Shown here in pieces: positions 40,324 through 49,016 of a DNA stretch of 64,000 nucleotides. The DNA comes from JBFAPK01 sp040676675 (GTDB taxonomy: Bacteria > Actinomycetota > Actinomycetes > Mycobacteriales > Micromonosporaceae). The stretch lies in contig NZ_JBFAPK010000006.1 of the NCBI RefSeq assembly GCF_040676675.1, forward strand, positions 1 to 64,000, written 5' to 3'. A model generated the notes under the pieces. That model saw only the letters and a program-made list of their open reading frames with translations. It did not search any database and was not told the origin of the DNA. Numbering within the stretch: position 1 is the first letter of the stretch; every line of letters begins with the position of its first letter. Position numbers and translations under genes: made by a program.

Positions 40324-43300
40324 TCAGTGGGCCGTGGTGGTGAGCGCCATGGTGATCTCGTCCACCGGTCCGATCAGTACGGTCTCCACCGGCAGCCGCG
40401 CCAGCGACGAACCGTCGAACTCCAGGTCCGTCTCGGTCACCGCCGCGCGGATCTCCTCCAACCGGTTGCCGGTGAGGTCGAGGATCTCGGTGAGCTGGGC
40501 CGGGTCGGCCGCCTCGCGCAGGGCGACGTGCACCAGCGTCAGCCCGTTGACCCGGCCGCCGGTCTGTTCGGGTACGAGCAGCACCAGCCGCCCGTCGTGC
40601 GCGCCCCGGACCAGCCGTACCGTCCGCGACTGCACCGCCAGCCGCTTCGACCCGCGCAGCTCCGTGAGGTTGTCCGCCCGACTCGCCAGCGCCGCCGCCG
40701 CGCCGATCTTGCGAGTCGCCCGGATGGTGGAGCGCTCCGGGGCCCAGTTGACCTGGTACCGGGTCGCCCCCTCGACGCCGGCCACCACCCGGGCGAAGGC
40801 GCGTAGCGCGACCAGCACCGGATAGCTCATGGTGGCGGGGTCGGCGCCGGCCTCGACCAGGGTCGCCGTGAGTAGGTTGTCGAGCAGGTCCTCCTCGCCC
40901 CGGGAGGTGCCGACCGTGACCGTCTTGGCCTGGTGCATCACCGAGTCGATCGACCGGGTCAGCTCGTCCACCGCCGCGGTGACCTGCTCGCGGACGAAGT
41001 CGGCCGGGTCGGTGATCCGGGTCGGCAGCGTCGCCCCGCCGTGCCGCAGGAAGAGCGCCGTCTGCGCGAGGCGTACCGCCGTGTCGCTGCCGAGCACCCC
41101 GCGCACCGCGCCCTGCGCGCACTCGGCGAGGAACTGGTGCAGACCGTCGCAGGCCCGGTCGAGGTCGGCCAGCGCGACCGCGCCGGCGTCCACCGAGGCC
41201 TCCAGCGCCGCCAGCGATTCCCGCAGCGGGTCGGCCTTCGCGTCGATCGCCCGCGCGGTGTGGTACGCGAGCAGGTGCCCGGCGGCGGTACTGAGCACCC
41301 AGGCGAAGATCGGATGGGCGGGCGGTACCCGGATCACCCAGTCGGTCGCCCAGGGCAGGTCGACGTCCCGGTCCACGATGACGACCGGCGCGTTGCGGTG
41401 CGCCGCGAAGATGTCCACCTCCTTGCAGAGGTCGCGTACCTGTCCGGCGGGCGCGCCGGCCGCGCAGACCAGGACGAACGCCTCGGCGGAGAGGTCGACG
41501 TGCTTCTTGTCCTCCACCGCGTCGGTGGAGATGCTCTTGTAGCACAGCTCGGAGAGCTTGATCCGGGTCTCCTCGGCGGCCACCCGGTTCGGGCCGGAAC
41601 CGACCACCGCCCAGTGCGGGTGTCGCAGCGCCACCTGGGCGACCTCGGCGAGCCGCCCGGTGTCGCGCTGTAACTCCTCCAGCTGGTGCGGGATCTCCAG
41701 CAGGGCCCGCAGCAGCGTGTCCTCCAGGTCGCCCGGGAGCCGGCCGCAGAGCCGGGCCAGCTGCAACCCGAGCACCGCCCCGGTCGCCACCTGCGAGTAG
41801 AACGCCTTGGTCGAGGCGACGGCCATCTCGACGTCGCGGCCGTCGGAGGTGTAGAGCACGCCGTCGCTGCGGTGGGTCAGGTCGCTGTCCCGCCGGTTCA
41901 CGATGCAGAGCACCGCGGCGCCCCGGGCCCGTACCATGTCGACCGCCCGGTTGGTGTCGGTCGTGGTGCCGGACTGGCTCACGGCCACCACGCAGGCCGC
42001 GGACATGTCCGGGCGCAGGCCCCAGGCGGAGAGTTCGGTGGCGGGCATCGCCTCCACCGAGACCGCGGGGTGCAGCAGTTGGCGTACCACGTTGGCGATG
42101 CCCCGGCAGGCGACCGCGGCGGTACCCTGCCCCACGAAGATCACCTCGCCGATCCCGCCCGCCGCGAACCGGTCCCGCAGCGTCCGGGGCAGCGCCGACT
42201 CGCCGAGCACCGCCGTGAGCCGCTCCCCGTCGTCGGCGATCCGCCCGCGCAGGCTCTTGCGGAACGACGACGGCGCCTCGGTGATCTCCTTGGCGAGGTA
42301 GTGGTCGAAGGCGCCCCGGGTCACGTCGCGGGTGGTGATGCCGGCGGTGGCCAGCTCCGCCTCGCCGACCGGAAGGGGCTGCGCCAGCGCGTCGTACCGG
42401 CGCAGCGCCGCCAGGCCGCCCGCGCCCGGCCGGCGCAGCTCCACCACCACCCCGGTGTCCCCGTCCGGGGTACGGGCGGTGCCGTCCAGCCGCAGGTACC
42501 GGTCGGTCCGGGCGACCAGCCCGTAGACCTCGCTGGCGACCAGGAAGCAACCGGGGGCGAAGCCGACGTAGAGGCCCTGGCCGCTGCCCCGGACCGCGAG
42601 GTACAGCCGGTCCGGCTCCGCGTCGGCATGCGCCGCGATCGCGAAGGAGCCCTGGTACGAACGCAGGCAGCCGGCGAGCGCGGCCACCGGTTCGGCGCCG
42701 GAGCCGACCGTCCGGGCCAGCATCACCGGTACGAGCTTCGCGTCGGTGCTGATCGCGGCCCCGTCCGACGGCAGCCCGAGCGTCTCGCGCAGCTCCAGGT
42801 GGTTGTCGATGTCGCCGTTGAGGACCGCGGTCGCGTAGCCGCCCGGCTCGGGGGCGCTGTCCACGGGGTGCGCGTTCGCCTCGCTGATCCGGCCGACGCT
42901 GGCCCAGCGGGTGTGCGCCAGCACCGCCGCGCGGGCGCTCGGCAGCGCCAGTACCTCCCGCAGGGCGGCGTCGGCGCCGATCGCGGCGCGCAGGTACGCC
43001 ACGTTCTCGCCGAGCCGGCCGATGATCGAGGCGCGCTTGTAGACCAGCGTCAGCCCGCCCGCCGTCCGGGTGACCGCGCCGTGGCCGTAGTCGCCGTCCC
43101 GCCGGTCGCGCAGCGACTCCGGCAGCCGGGCCAGGTCCGCCTCGTCGAGCGTGATCCACACCTGCACGCCGGCCGAGTCACGCCCGCGTACCTCCAGCCG
43201 GTCGATCGCGTCGAGCACCGTGTCGACCGCCAGGTACGCCCGCGCCATCCGTACGTCGCCGATCGCGTCACCGGCCAGCTCGGCCGCGCGGGCCGCCGCC

Positions 43301-43704
43301 CGTACCCGGTCGTTCTCGATCGACCAGAGCAGGTCACGGGCCTGCCGGGCCAGCCGCTGCACCTCTTCGAGCAGGTCGAGGTCCCAGGAGCCGCCGGCGG
43401 AGTCCAGCGCGCCGTCGAGCTTGTCCAGCCAGCCGCCCAGCCCGTCCACCCGGGTCAGCAGCTCCTCGCGCAGCCGCGGCTCGGTCGCCAGCCGGTGGCC
43501 GGCCGACGGCAGCGCGTACGTCTCGGCGGCGGTGGCGAGGCTCGTGACCAGCCCGTCCAGCGCGGCGGCGAGTCCGGCGGGCCGGTCCGGGCCGGTGCCC
43601 GGGTCCGCCGGCGGCCGCTCGGGCAGCAGCTCCGCCAGCCGTGCGCGGGAGACCTCCGCCCCGTCGTGGCCGTAATCCGGCAGGGCCGCCATGATTCCGC
43701 ACAC
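40324..43704 (-). CDS. Oversized GlmS-like protein: glutamine amidotransferase plus tandem SIS domains
   Basis: The 1126-residue protein is about 1.85 times the length of normal GlmS (about 609). It starts MCGI with the nucleophile Cys2. The next glutaminase block, RGRDSAG, comes only at residues 173-179 instead of about 27-33, so a helical insert of roughly 145 residues splits the domain. Two SIS domains follow: AVSQSGTTTDTN near 575 and VVGSGPNRVAAEETRIKLSELCYKSIS near 710. A C-terminal extension of about 230 residues has no recognised family. Glucosamine-6-phosphate synthesis, or use of a related keto-sugar, is inferred. The GTG at 43704 is the only start keeping Cys2. It is convergent with the deacetylase gene. 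Confidence 0.85.
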   Translation of the reverse strand: MCGIMAALPDYGHDGAEVSRARLAELLPERPPADPGTGPDRPAGLAAALDGLVTSLATAAETYALPSAGHRLATEPRLREELLTRVDGLGGWLDKLDGALDSAGGSWDLDLLEEVQRLARQARDLLWSIENDRVRAAARAAELAGDAIGDVRMARAYLAVDTVLDAIDRLEVRGRDSAGVQVWITLDEADLARLPESLRDRRDGDYGHGAVTRTAGGLTLVYKRASIIGRLGENVAYLRAAIGADAALREVLALPSARAAVLAHTRWASVGRISEANAHPVDSAPEPGGYATAVLNGDIDNHLELRETLGLPSDGAAISTDAKLVPVMLARTVGSGAEPVAALAGCLRSYQGSFAIAAHADAEPDRLYLAVRGSGQGLYVGFAPGCFLVASEVYGLVARTDRYLRLDGTARTPDGDTGVVVELRRPGAGGLAALRRYDALAQPLPVGEAELATAGITTRDVTRGAFDHYLAKEITEAPSSFRKSLRGRIADDGERLTAVLGESALPRTLRDRFAAGGIGEVIFVGQGTAAVACRGIANVVRQLLHPAVSVEAMPATELSAWGLRPDMSAACVVAVSQSGTTTDTNRAVDMVRARGAAVLCIVNRRDSDLTHRSDGVLYTSDGRDVEMAVASTKAFYSQVATGAVLGLQLARLCGRLPGDLEDTLLRALLEIPHQLEELQRDTGRLAEVAQVALRHPHWAVVGSGPNRVAAEETRIKLSELCYKSISTDAVEDKKHVDLSAEAFVLVCAAGAPAGQVRDLCKEVDIFAAHRNAPVVIVDRDVDLPWATDWVIRVPPAHPIFAWVLSTAAGHLLAYHTARAIDAKADPLRESLAALEASVDAGAVALADLDRACDGLHQFLAECAQGAVRGVLGSDTAVRLAQTALFLRHGGATLPTRITDPADFVREQVTAAVDELTRSIDSVMHQAKTVTVGTSRGEEDLLDNLLTATLVEAGADPATMSYPVLVALRAFARVVAGVEGATRYQVNWAPERSTIRATRKIGAAAALASRADNLTELRGSKRLAVQSRTVRLVRGAHDGRLVLLVPEQTGGRVNGLTLVHVALREAADPAQLTEILDLTGNRLEEIRAAVTETDLEFDGSSLARLPVETVLIGPVDEITMALTTTAH

Positions 43705-43881
43705 GCCGGTGAACCTCTCTGGTCAACCTCTCTCCGAACAGGCCGAGACCCCGACGTTATCAACGCGGAGGCGCGGACACGCGCACTGAGAGCAACGGCG
43801 GAGGGGGAAATTCGTCCGTTTCCAGCCGCCCGGCCGGGCCGGTCCGGGTCCAGAACGGCCCGGGTGGAGGCGGGGCCGGGT

Positions 43882-45363
43882 TCAGGCCGGGCCGATCCGG
43901 TCGGCCACGATCTGGGCCGACAGGGCCACCATCGGCAGCCCGCCGCCCGGATGGGTGGAGCCGCCCACCAGGAAGAGCCCGGCCACGCCGGTCCGGTTGG
44001 GCGGGCGCAGCAGCCCGCCGGCCGTACCGTAGATCGCCCCGCCGGGCGCCCCGGTCGCGCCCGCCAGGTCGGCGGGGGTGCGCACCTCCTGGAAGACCAG
44101 CCGGTCCCGCACGTCGACCCCGCGCGCGGCCAGCACGTCCAGGATCCGGTCGGCGTAGGCCTCGGCGAGCCCCGGCCGGCGCCAGTCCACCCCGGACAGC
44201 GCGCGCGCCTGCCGGGCCGCGTTGACCAGCACGAACCACGCCTCGTGCCCCTCGGGACGGACCGCGGGGTCGTCGGCCACGGTGACGAAGACGGTCGGGT
44301 CCGGTGCCGGCCGGGCCGGCATGCCGCGGCCCGGGTCGCCGAAGACCGCGTCGAACTCGGCGTCGTAGTCGGCCGGGAAGAAGACGTTGTGGTGCGCCAG
44401 CCCGCTCGACCCGCGCACCCCGAGCAGCAGCACGAAGCCGGCCAGGCTCCGGTCGGCCAGCCCGGCCAGCCGCGCCGGGTCCGGCAGCAGGTCCCGGTGG
44501 AGGGTGAGCGCGTCGCAGTTGGCGACCACCACGTCCGCCGGTACCGCGCCGGTGGCGCCGGCGAGGCGTATCCCGCGCACCCGGCCGCCGGCCGCGTCGA
44601 CGCCGGTGACGGTGCTGCCGGTCCGCACCACCACGCCCAGGTCGAGGCAGCGGGAGAGCAGCGCGTCGGCGAGCCGGCCCAGCCCGCCGCGCACGTACCA
44701 GCCGCCGAACGCCAACTCGGCGTAGGGGACGGCGACCAGCGCGGCCGGGGCGCGCCGGGGGTCGGCGCCGGTGTAGGTGGCGTACCGGTCCAGCAGCATC
44801 CGCAGCCGGGGGTCGCGCAGCCCGCGGCGGCCGAGCCCGCGCAGCGTCTGCCCCGGCCCGATCGCGGCCAGGTCGCCGAGCCGCCAGGCGAGCCGCGCCA
44901 GCGACAGCGGCGAGTCGACGCCGGAGCGGAGCACGTGCCGCCACGAGGTGTCCCAGACCCGCTCGGCGCGCCGCCACAGCCGGCGCCAGTCGTCGGCGGC
45001 GTCGGCGCCGAGGCGCTCGCCGATCCGCGCGGCGAACTCCGCCGGGTCGGCGACCGAGTCGAGGACCTCGCCAGCGGGGAAGACGTGCCGCACGATCGGA
45101 TCCAGCGGCACCAGGTCGAGGTACTCGTCGAGCTTCGCGCCGGTCGACTCGAACAGCTCGGTGAAGACCTGGGGGAGCGTGAGCAGGCTCGGCCCGGTGT
45201 CGAAGTGGAAGGTGCCGGCGTCGGTGTCACGGGCGTACCGCCCGAGCTTGCCGCCGACCACCTCGGCGCGCTCGTGGACGGTTACCTCGTGCCCGGCGGC
45301 GGCCAGGCGGATCGCGGCGGCCAGGCCACCCACCCCGGCACCGACCACGACAATCCGGGCCAT
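43882..45363 (-). CDS. Carotenoid desaturase, CrtI/CrtD-like
   Basis: A 493-residue FAD-dependent phytoene-desaturase-family oxidoreductase. The nucleotide-binding motif VVVGAGVGGLAAAIRLAAAGHEVTVHE opens the protein, followed by the FDTGPSLLTLP loop. The C-terminal FAD motif reads LFLVGGSTHPGGGLPMVALSA. It is the last gene of the carotenoid operon, 46 bases after the glycosyltransferase. In sub-clusters with a CruF hydratase and a carotenoid glycosyltransferase, the desaturase partner is usually CrtD-like, adding the 3,4 double bond to an acyclic end. The family is certain; CrtD versus CrtI is inference from the neighbours. Confidence 0.9.
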   Translation of the reverse strand: MARIVVVGAGVGGLAAAIRLAAAGHEVTVHERAEVVGGKLGRYARDTDAGTFHFDTGPSLLTLPQVFTELFESTGAKLDEYLDLVPLDPIVRHVFPAGEVLDSVADPAEFAARIGERLGADAADDWRRLWRRAERVWDTSWRHVLRSGVDSPLSLARLAWRLGDLAAIGPGQTLRGLGRRGLRDPRLRMLLDRYATYTGADPRRAPAALVAVPYAELAFGGWYVRGGLGRLADALLSRCLDLGVVVRTGSTVTGVDAAGGRVRGIRLAGATGAVPADVVVANCDALTLHRDLLPDPARLAGLADRSLAGFVLLLGVRGSSGLAHHNVFFPADYDAEFDAVFGDPGRGMPARPAPDPTVFVTVADDPAVRPEGHEAWFVLVNAARQARALSGVDWRRPGLAEAYADRILDVLAARGVDVRDRLVFQEVRTPADLAGATGAPGGAIYGTAGGLLRPPNRTGVAGLFLVGGSTHPGGGLPMVALSAQIVADRIGPA

Positions 45364-45409
45364 GGCACGCCACCCTCTCGAAGCACCGATTCTCAGCGCG
45401 CAGGTTTGT

Positions 45410-46549
45410 TCACAGCACCGGGCGGCCCCGCCACCGGAGTCGCCGCCGCCTCCGCAGATGGTACGACCGCCAGGTCAGCCAGCCGAGCAGCGTGACCGAG
45501 AGCGGATGCGCCAGCGCGTCCGGCCAGGCCCGGCCGCCGGTGGCCCGCGCGCTGACCACCCGGCCGGCCACCCCGAGCAGGTACGCGCCGAGCGCCGCCA
45601 GCGCCGGCACCGGCCGGCCCGCGCCGGCCGCGCCGAGCGCCAGCAGCGGCGGGGCGGCGTAGAGCAGCAGGAGCAGCAGCACCACGGCGGTCGCCGCGAC
45701 CGGCGAGCCGAACGAGGCCCAGAGCGACTTGCCGTAGCCGTCGCGCAGCTCCCGCCAGGAGCCGTACATCCGGCACTCGGCCAGCGCCGAGGCGTCGGCG
45801 AGCGCGATCCGGCCGCCCGAGCGCTTCACCGCCCGGGCCAGCTCGATGTCCTCCAGGATCTTGGCGCGGACGGCGGCGTGCCCGCCGGCCCGGCGGTAGC
45901 CGGCCCGGTCCAGCACCAGGAACTGCCCGCCGGCCGCCGCCAGCGACGGCCGCGCCGAGCGCTCCATCGCGGCCAGCGGCAGGAAGGTCAGCCAGAGCCA
46001 CTGCAGCAGCGGCTGGACCAGCCGCTCGCCCGCCGAACCCGCCACGATCCGGGGGTACGGCGAGAGCAGCGCCGCCCGGGCCGCGCGGAGGGTGGCGACC
46101 GCGGCGGCGACGGCGTACGGGGCGAGCACCACGTCGGCGTCGACGAAGACCAGTACCGTCGCCTCCGGCCCGGCCAGGTCGGCGAGCCGCTGGCAGGCGT
46201 GCGGCTTGCCGAGCCAGCCCGCCGGCGGCGGCGCGCCGGTCACCAGCCGCAGTCGCGGGTCACCGGCGGCGACCGCGCGCACCACCTCGGCCGTACCGTC
46301 GGTCGAACCGTCGTCGAGCACCACGATCTCCAGCCGGGGCAGGCCCCGCTGGGCGAGCAGGGACCGCAGGCAGGGCGCCACCCGCCCGGCCTCGTCCCGT
46401 ACCGGCAGCAGCACCGCCACCGCCTCGGCCACCGGTTCCGGTGCCGGCGGCGGGCGGCGCAGCCAGCGCGTGGCGTTGACGACGGTGTGCAGGGTCAGCG
46501 CCCCGACCGCCGCGGCGAGCCCGGACGCGGCCCCGGCGAGCCAGCTCAT
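45410..46549 (-). CDS. Family 2 glycosyltransferase, CruG-like carotenoid glycosyltransferase
   Basis: A 379-residue membrane GT2 enzyme: an N-terminal helix (about 2-22), a GT-A catalytic domain with VAVLLPVRDEAGRV, VVLDDGSTDGT and VFVDADVVL (DxD-like), the acceptor-side EDIELARAVKRSG, and three C-terminal membrane helices ending in a basic tail. This layout matches carotenoid glycosyltransferases of the CruG/CrtQ kind rather than wall enzymes. Its ATG overlaps the CruF stop (ATGA), so the two are translated together. CruF-made tertiary hydroxyls or nearby 2'-hydroxyls are its likely acceptors; the sugar is unknown. Confidence 0.85.
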   Translation of the reverse strand: MSWLAGAASGLAAAVGALTLHTVVNATRWLRRPPPAPEPVAEAVAVLLPVRDEAGRVAPCLRSLLAQRGLPRLEIVVLDDGSTDGTAEVVRAVAAGDPRLRLVTGAPPPAGWLGKPHACQRLADLAGPEATVLVFVDADVVLAPYAVAAAVATLRAARAALLSPYPRIVAGSAGERLVQPLLQWLWLTFLPLAAMERSARPSLAAAGGQFLVLDRAGYRRAGGHAAVRAKILEDIELARAVKRSGGRIALADASALAECRMYGSWRELRDGYGKSLWASFGSPVAATAVVLLLLLLYAAPPLLALGAAGAGRPVPALAALGAYLLGVAGRVVSARATGGRAWPDALAHPLSVTLLGWLTWRSYHLRRRRRLRWRGRPVL

Positions 46550-47505
46550 TTCGGCCCCCGCCGGGCCGCGAGGTGGGCGAACCAGGGCGCGGCGACGCCG
46601 CGTGCCAGCGGTACGGCGAGCGCGGACATGGCCAGCGCGCCCCAGAGCGCCGAGCCGGGCAGGTCGAGGAAGACGGCGTGGGCGAGCACACTGGAGGCGT
46701 AGGTCCAGAGGTAGAGCAGGTGCATCGGGGCGTCGTCCGGGGTCGTGACGCGGGCCGGCGCGGCGGCGGTACGCCACAGCAGGGCCATCATCGCCACCGC
46801 GACCAGCAGCCAGCCCAGGTAGTTGCCGACCGGTACGCCGGGCACGCCCGGCAGCGCGGGGTGGGGGTTCCGCCAGGTCCAGTACCCCTCCGCCACCATC
46901 TGCGGGTCGAGGAAGACGTCCCAGGCGGCCAGTCCCAGGCCCGCCAGCCCGATCCGCCCGACCGCGCCCGCCCGGGCGCCGCCGGTGCGTCGGTTTGTCC
47001 CCGCCCGGACAGCGCCGGTGTGCCGGGCCGCGCCCGCCTGGGCGCCACCGGTGAGCCGGACCGCGGCCAGCCAGGCCGGCCAGGCCATCCAGGTCCAGGC
47101 CAGCGGGATCACCAGCGGCACGCCGGCCAGCCTCGGGCCGAGGTCGCCGGAGTAGGCGTACCCGCCGAAGGGCAGGCCGGTCGCCACCCCGACCGCCTCC
47201 ACCGCCAGCCCACCCGCGCCGGTCACGGCGACCAGCGCCACGGCGGTACGCGGGCCGCGGCTGAGCAGGGCGTGCCCCACCGAGAGCAGGAAACCGAGGA
47301 CGACGGTCGCCACGGTCAGCCGGTCCCGACCGGTCCCGCCGGTGAGCGGGTACCCGATCTGGGCCAGGACCAGCGCGGCCAGCAGTAGCCACGGCAGTCG
47401 GGCGAGCCGGCCCGGCCAGCCCGACGTCCCGGGCGGCGCCCCGGGTGCGGGGAACGGTCCGCTCGCCGCCCGGACCGGCGTACGGGGCCGGCCGGTACGC
47501 GTCAT
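46546..47505 (-). CDS. cruF: Carotenoid 1',2'-hydratase, CruF-like
   Basis: A 319-residue membrane protein of the DUF422/CruF family, which adds water to the 1,2 double bond of an acyclic psi end of carotenoids. Conserved phrases are GLPFGGYAYSGDLGPRLAGVPLVIPLAW, AAWDVFLDPQMVAEGYWTW and VPVGNYLGWLLVA, with about seven membrane segments. An Ala/Gly/Arg/Thr-rich insert (about 160-190) interrupts two of them. The start overlaps the GNAT stop and the stop overlaps the glycosyltransferase start (ATGA both times). Its product, a 1'-hydroxy carotenoid, is the natural acceptor for the next enzyme. Confidence 0.88.
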   Translation of the reverse strand: MTRTGRPRTPVRAASGPFPAPGAPPGTSGWPGRLARLPWLLLAALVLAQIGYPLTGGTGRDRLTVATVVLGFLLSVGHALLSRGPRTAVALVAVTGAGGLAVEAVGVATGLPFGGYAYSGDLGPRLAGVPLVIPLAWTWMAWPAWLAAVRLTGGAQAGAARHTGAVRAGTNRRTGGARAGAVGRIGLAGLGLAAWDVFLDPQMVAEGYWTWRNPHPALPGVPGVPVGNYLGWLLVAVAMMALLWRTAAAPARVTTPDDAPMHLLYLWTYASSVLAHAVFLDLPGSALWGALAMSALAVPLARGVAAPWFAHLAARRGPK

Positions 47506-48053
47506 CCGGGCGGCAGGGTCAGCGGGAGGTCCCGCCCGAGCACCGCGAAGGCCCGCTCGTCGCCGGGGAAGCGGAAGTCCCGCAGGACGTCGACGAAGCC
47601 GAAGCGGCGGTAGAGCCGCCAGGCGCGGGAGGTCCGCTCGTCGGCCTCGGGCGTGGAGAGCAGCGTGGTGCCGCCCTCGGCCATGCTGAGCAGGGCGCCG
47701 AGCTGCCGGGCGCCCAGGCCGTGCCCCTGCGCGGGGGGCCGGACGTGCAGCTCCACCACCTCGAAGCAGTCGGTCAGCCAGGTCTTGCGGGCCTCCCGGC
47801 TCAGCGCGTTGCGCACCTGGTCGTGCCACCACTGCCCGCGCGCCGAGCGGTAGCCGTAGCCGAAGCCGGCGAGGTGACCGTCAGTGGTCAGGGTGGCGAC
47901 GGCGCGGAAGCCGGGGCGGCGTACGTGGGTGGCGATGTAGCCGCGCCGGGCCTCCAGCAGTTCGGCGCGGTAACCCATCGCCTCGCCGTAGACCGCCACG
48001 ACGTCGTCCAACCGCCGGGCGAGATCGTCCGGCGTCCACGGCACCAGCCTCAT
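47502..48053 (-). CDS. GNAT-family acetyltransferase inside the carotenoid operon
   Basis: A 183-residue GNAT protein. The acetyl-CoA-binding motif A is VVELHVRPPAQGHGLGARQLGALL (pattern [Q/R]xxG[x]G, about residues 100-125). The C-terminal block RAWRLYRRFGFVDVLRDF is typical of the fold. Its ATG and stop overlap the neighbouring crtA-like and cruF genes, so it is expressed in fixed ratio with them. Acetyl transfer to a carotenoid or its sugar is possible, but GNAT enzymes mostly act on amines, so self-resistance or protein acetylation are alternatives. The family is firm and the role open. Confidence 0.85.
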   Translation of the reverse strand: MRLVPWTPDDLARRLDDVVAVYGEAMGYRAELLEARRGYIATHVRRPGFRAVATLTTDGHLAGFGYGYRSARGQWWHDQVRNALSREARKTWLTDCFEVVELHVRPPAQGHGLGARQLGALLSMAEGGTTLLSTPEADERTSRAWRLYRRFGFVDVLRDFRFPGDERAFAVLGRDLPLTLPPG

Positions 48054-49006
48054 GCCCCTCCGCTCCTCACTGCCGACCCCTCCCGTCCGCGGGCTGCCGG
48101 CCGCCCGGCACTCCGACCGCCGTCGCCCGGCCCACCGTCGTCCCGGTCGCCCGCACTCCGGCCCCCGTCGCCGCGGCCCTCGTCGTCCCGGCCACCATCG
48201 TCCCCGACCCAGCCGAGCACCGACCGGTCACCGAGCACCGCGCGCACCTCGAACCGCGCGAAGAGCTCCTCGGCGTACCACCGGTCCACCGGGGTACGCA
48301 TGATCGCGGCGCGGTGCTCCGGGTGACGGTACGCGAACCGGACCAGATCCGTCGCGTTGCGCCACACGCTGACCGTGCCCTGCCAACCCAACGGCGCCTC
48401 ACCGATGCCGAACCGGGTGAGCAGCCCCGGCGCGTCGGTCAGGGCGGCGGCGACCGGCGGGACGGCGCGCCAGAAGCGCGGCGCGCGGCTCGGGCGCAGC
48501 CGGGCCCGGGTCAACGCGAGCACGGGCGCCCTGGCGGCGTCGGCCCCTGCCGGGTCCGGCCCGTCGGCGGGCTCCGCCCCCGGGGCGCCGACCGACGGAT
48601 GCCCCGGCCCGTCAACCCACCCGGGCGCCGGAGCGCCCGCCGGTCGCGCCCGGGGTGCCGGCGGGCCGAACGGCTCGACCCCGGCCCAGCGGCCCCGGCT
48701 GGCCAGCGGGCGCAGGTCGAGCCGGACGCTGTCGCGGGCCAGGCGCCGCCAGGCGCGCCCGACGGGGCCGTGCTCGAAGGCCGCGGCGCGCGCCGGGTCG
48801 GACCAGACCACCAGCGCCGCCCAGCGGGTCGGGTCCACGTCGCCCGGCCCGAAGCCGGTTCCGGTGCCGGTACCGAGCAGCTTGGCGAAGCGCACGCCCG
48901 GGACGGCGCGCAGCCGGCGCCGGTCGACGGCCATCCGGACCAGGGCGCGGGGTAGCGCGCCCGGCGCGATCCGCCAGACGTGCAGGGTGACCAGTTCGGG
49001 TCTCAC
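48050..49006 (-). CDS. crtA: Spheroidene monooxygenase-like protein (CrtA family)
   Basis: A 318-residue protein matching CrtA-type carotenoid oxygenases, which introduce keto or hydroxy groups next to the end of acyclic carotenoids. Typical phrases are LVTLHVWRIAPGALPRALVRM, VRFAKLLGTG, VWSDPARAAAFE, LRPLASRGRWAG, LTRARLRPSRAPRFWRAVPPV and WYAEELFARFEV. A Pro/Ala/Gly-rich linker (about 115-155) and a repetitive Gly/Asp/Arg tail (about 268-318) are extra. The GTG start at 49006 is 10 bases after the upstream ybaK stop. The stop overlaps the GNAT start. A 2'-oxygenation next to CruF hydration is the probable role. Confidence 0.85.
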   Translation of the reverse strand: MRPELVTLHVWRIAPGALPRALVRMAVDRRRLRAVPGVRFAKLLGTGTGTGFGPGDVDPTRWAALVVWSDPARAAAFEHGPVGRAWRRLARDSVRLDLRPLASRGRWAGVEPFGPPAPRARPAGAPAPGWVDGPGHPSVGAPGAEPADGPDPAGADAARAPVLALTRARLRPSRAPRFWRAVPPVAAALTDAPGLLTRFGIGEAPLGWQGTVSVWRNATDLVRFAYRHPEHRAAIMRTPVDRWYAEELFARFEVRAVLGDRSVLGWVGDDGGRDDEGRGDGGRSAGDRDDGGPGDGGRSAGRPAARGREGSAVRSGGA

Positions 49007-49016
49007 CCGCGCCCGG

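Noticed and set aside
41686..45495. 1269-codon plus-strand frame
   Set aside because: It is the longest frame in the window but antisense to the GlmS-like and carotenoid desaturase genes; Arg/Gly/Val-rich with no domains.
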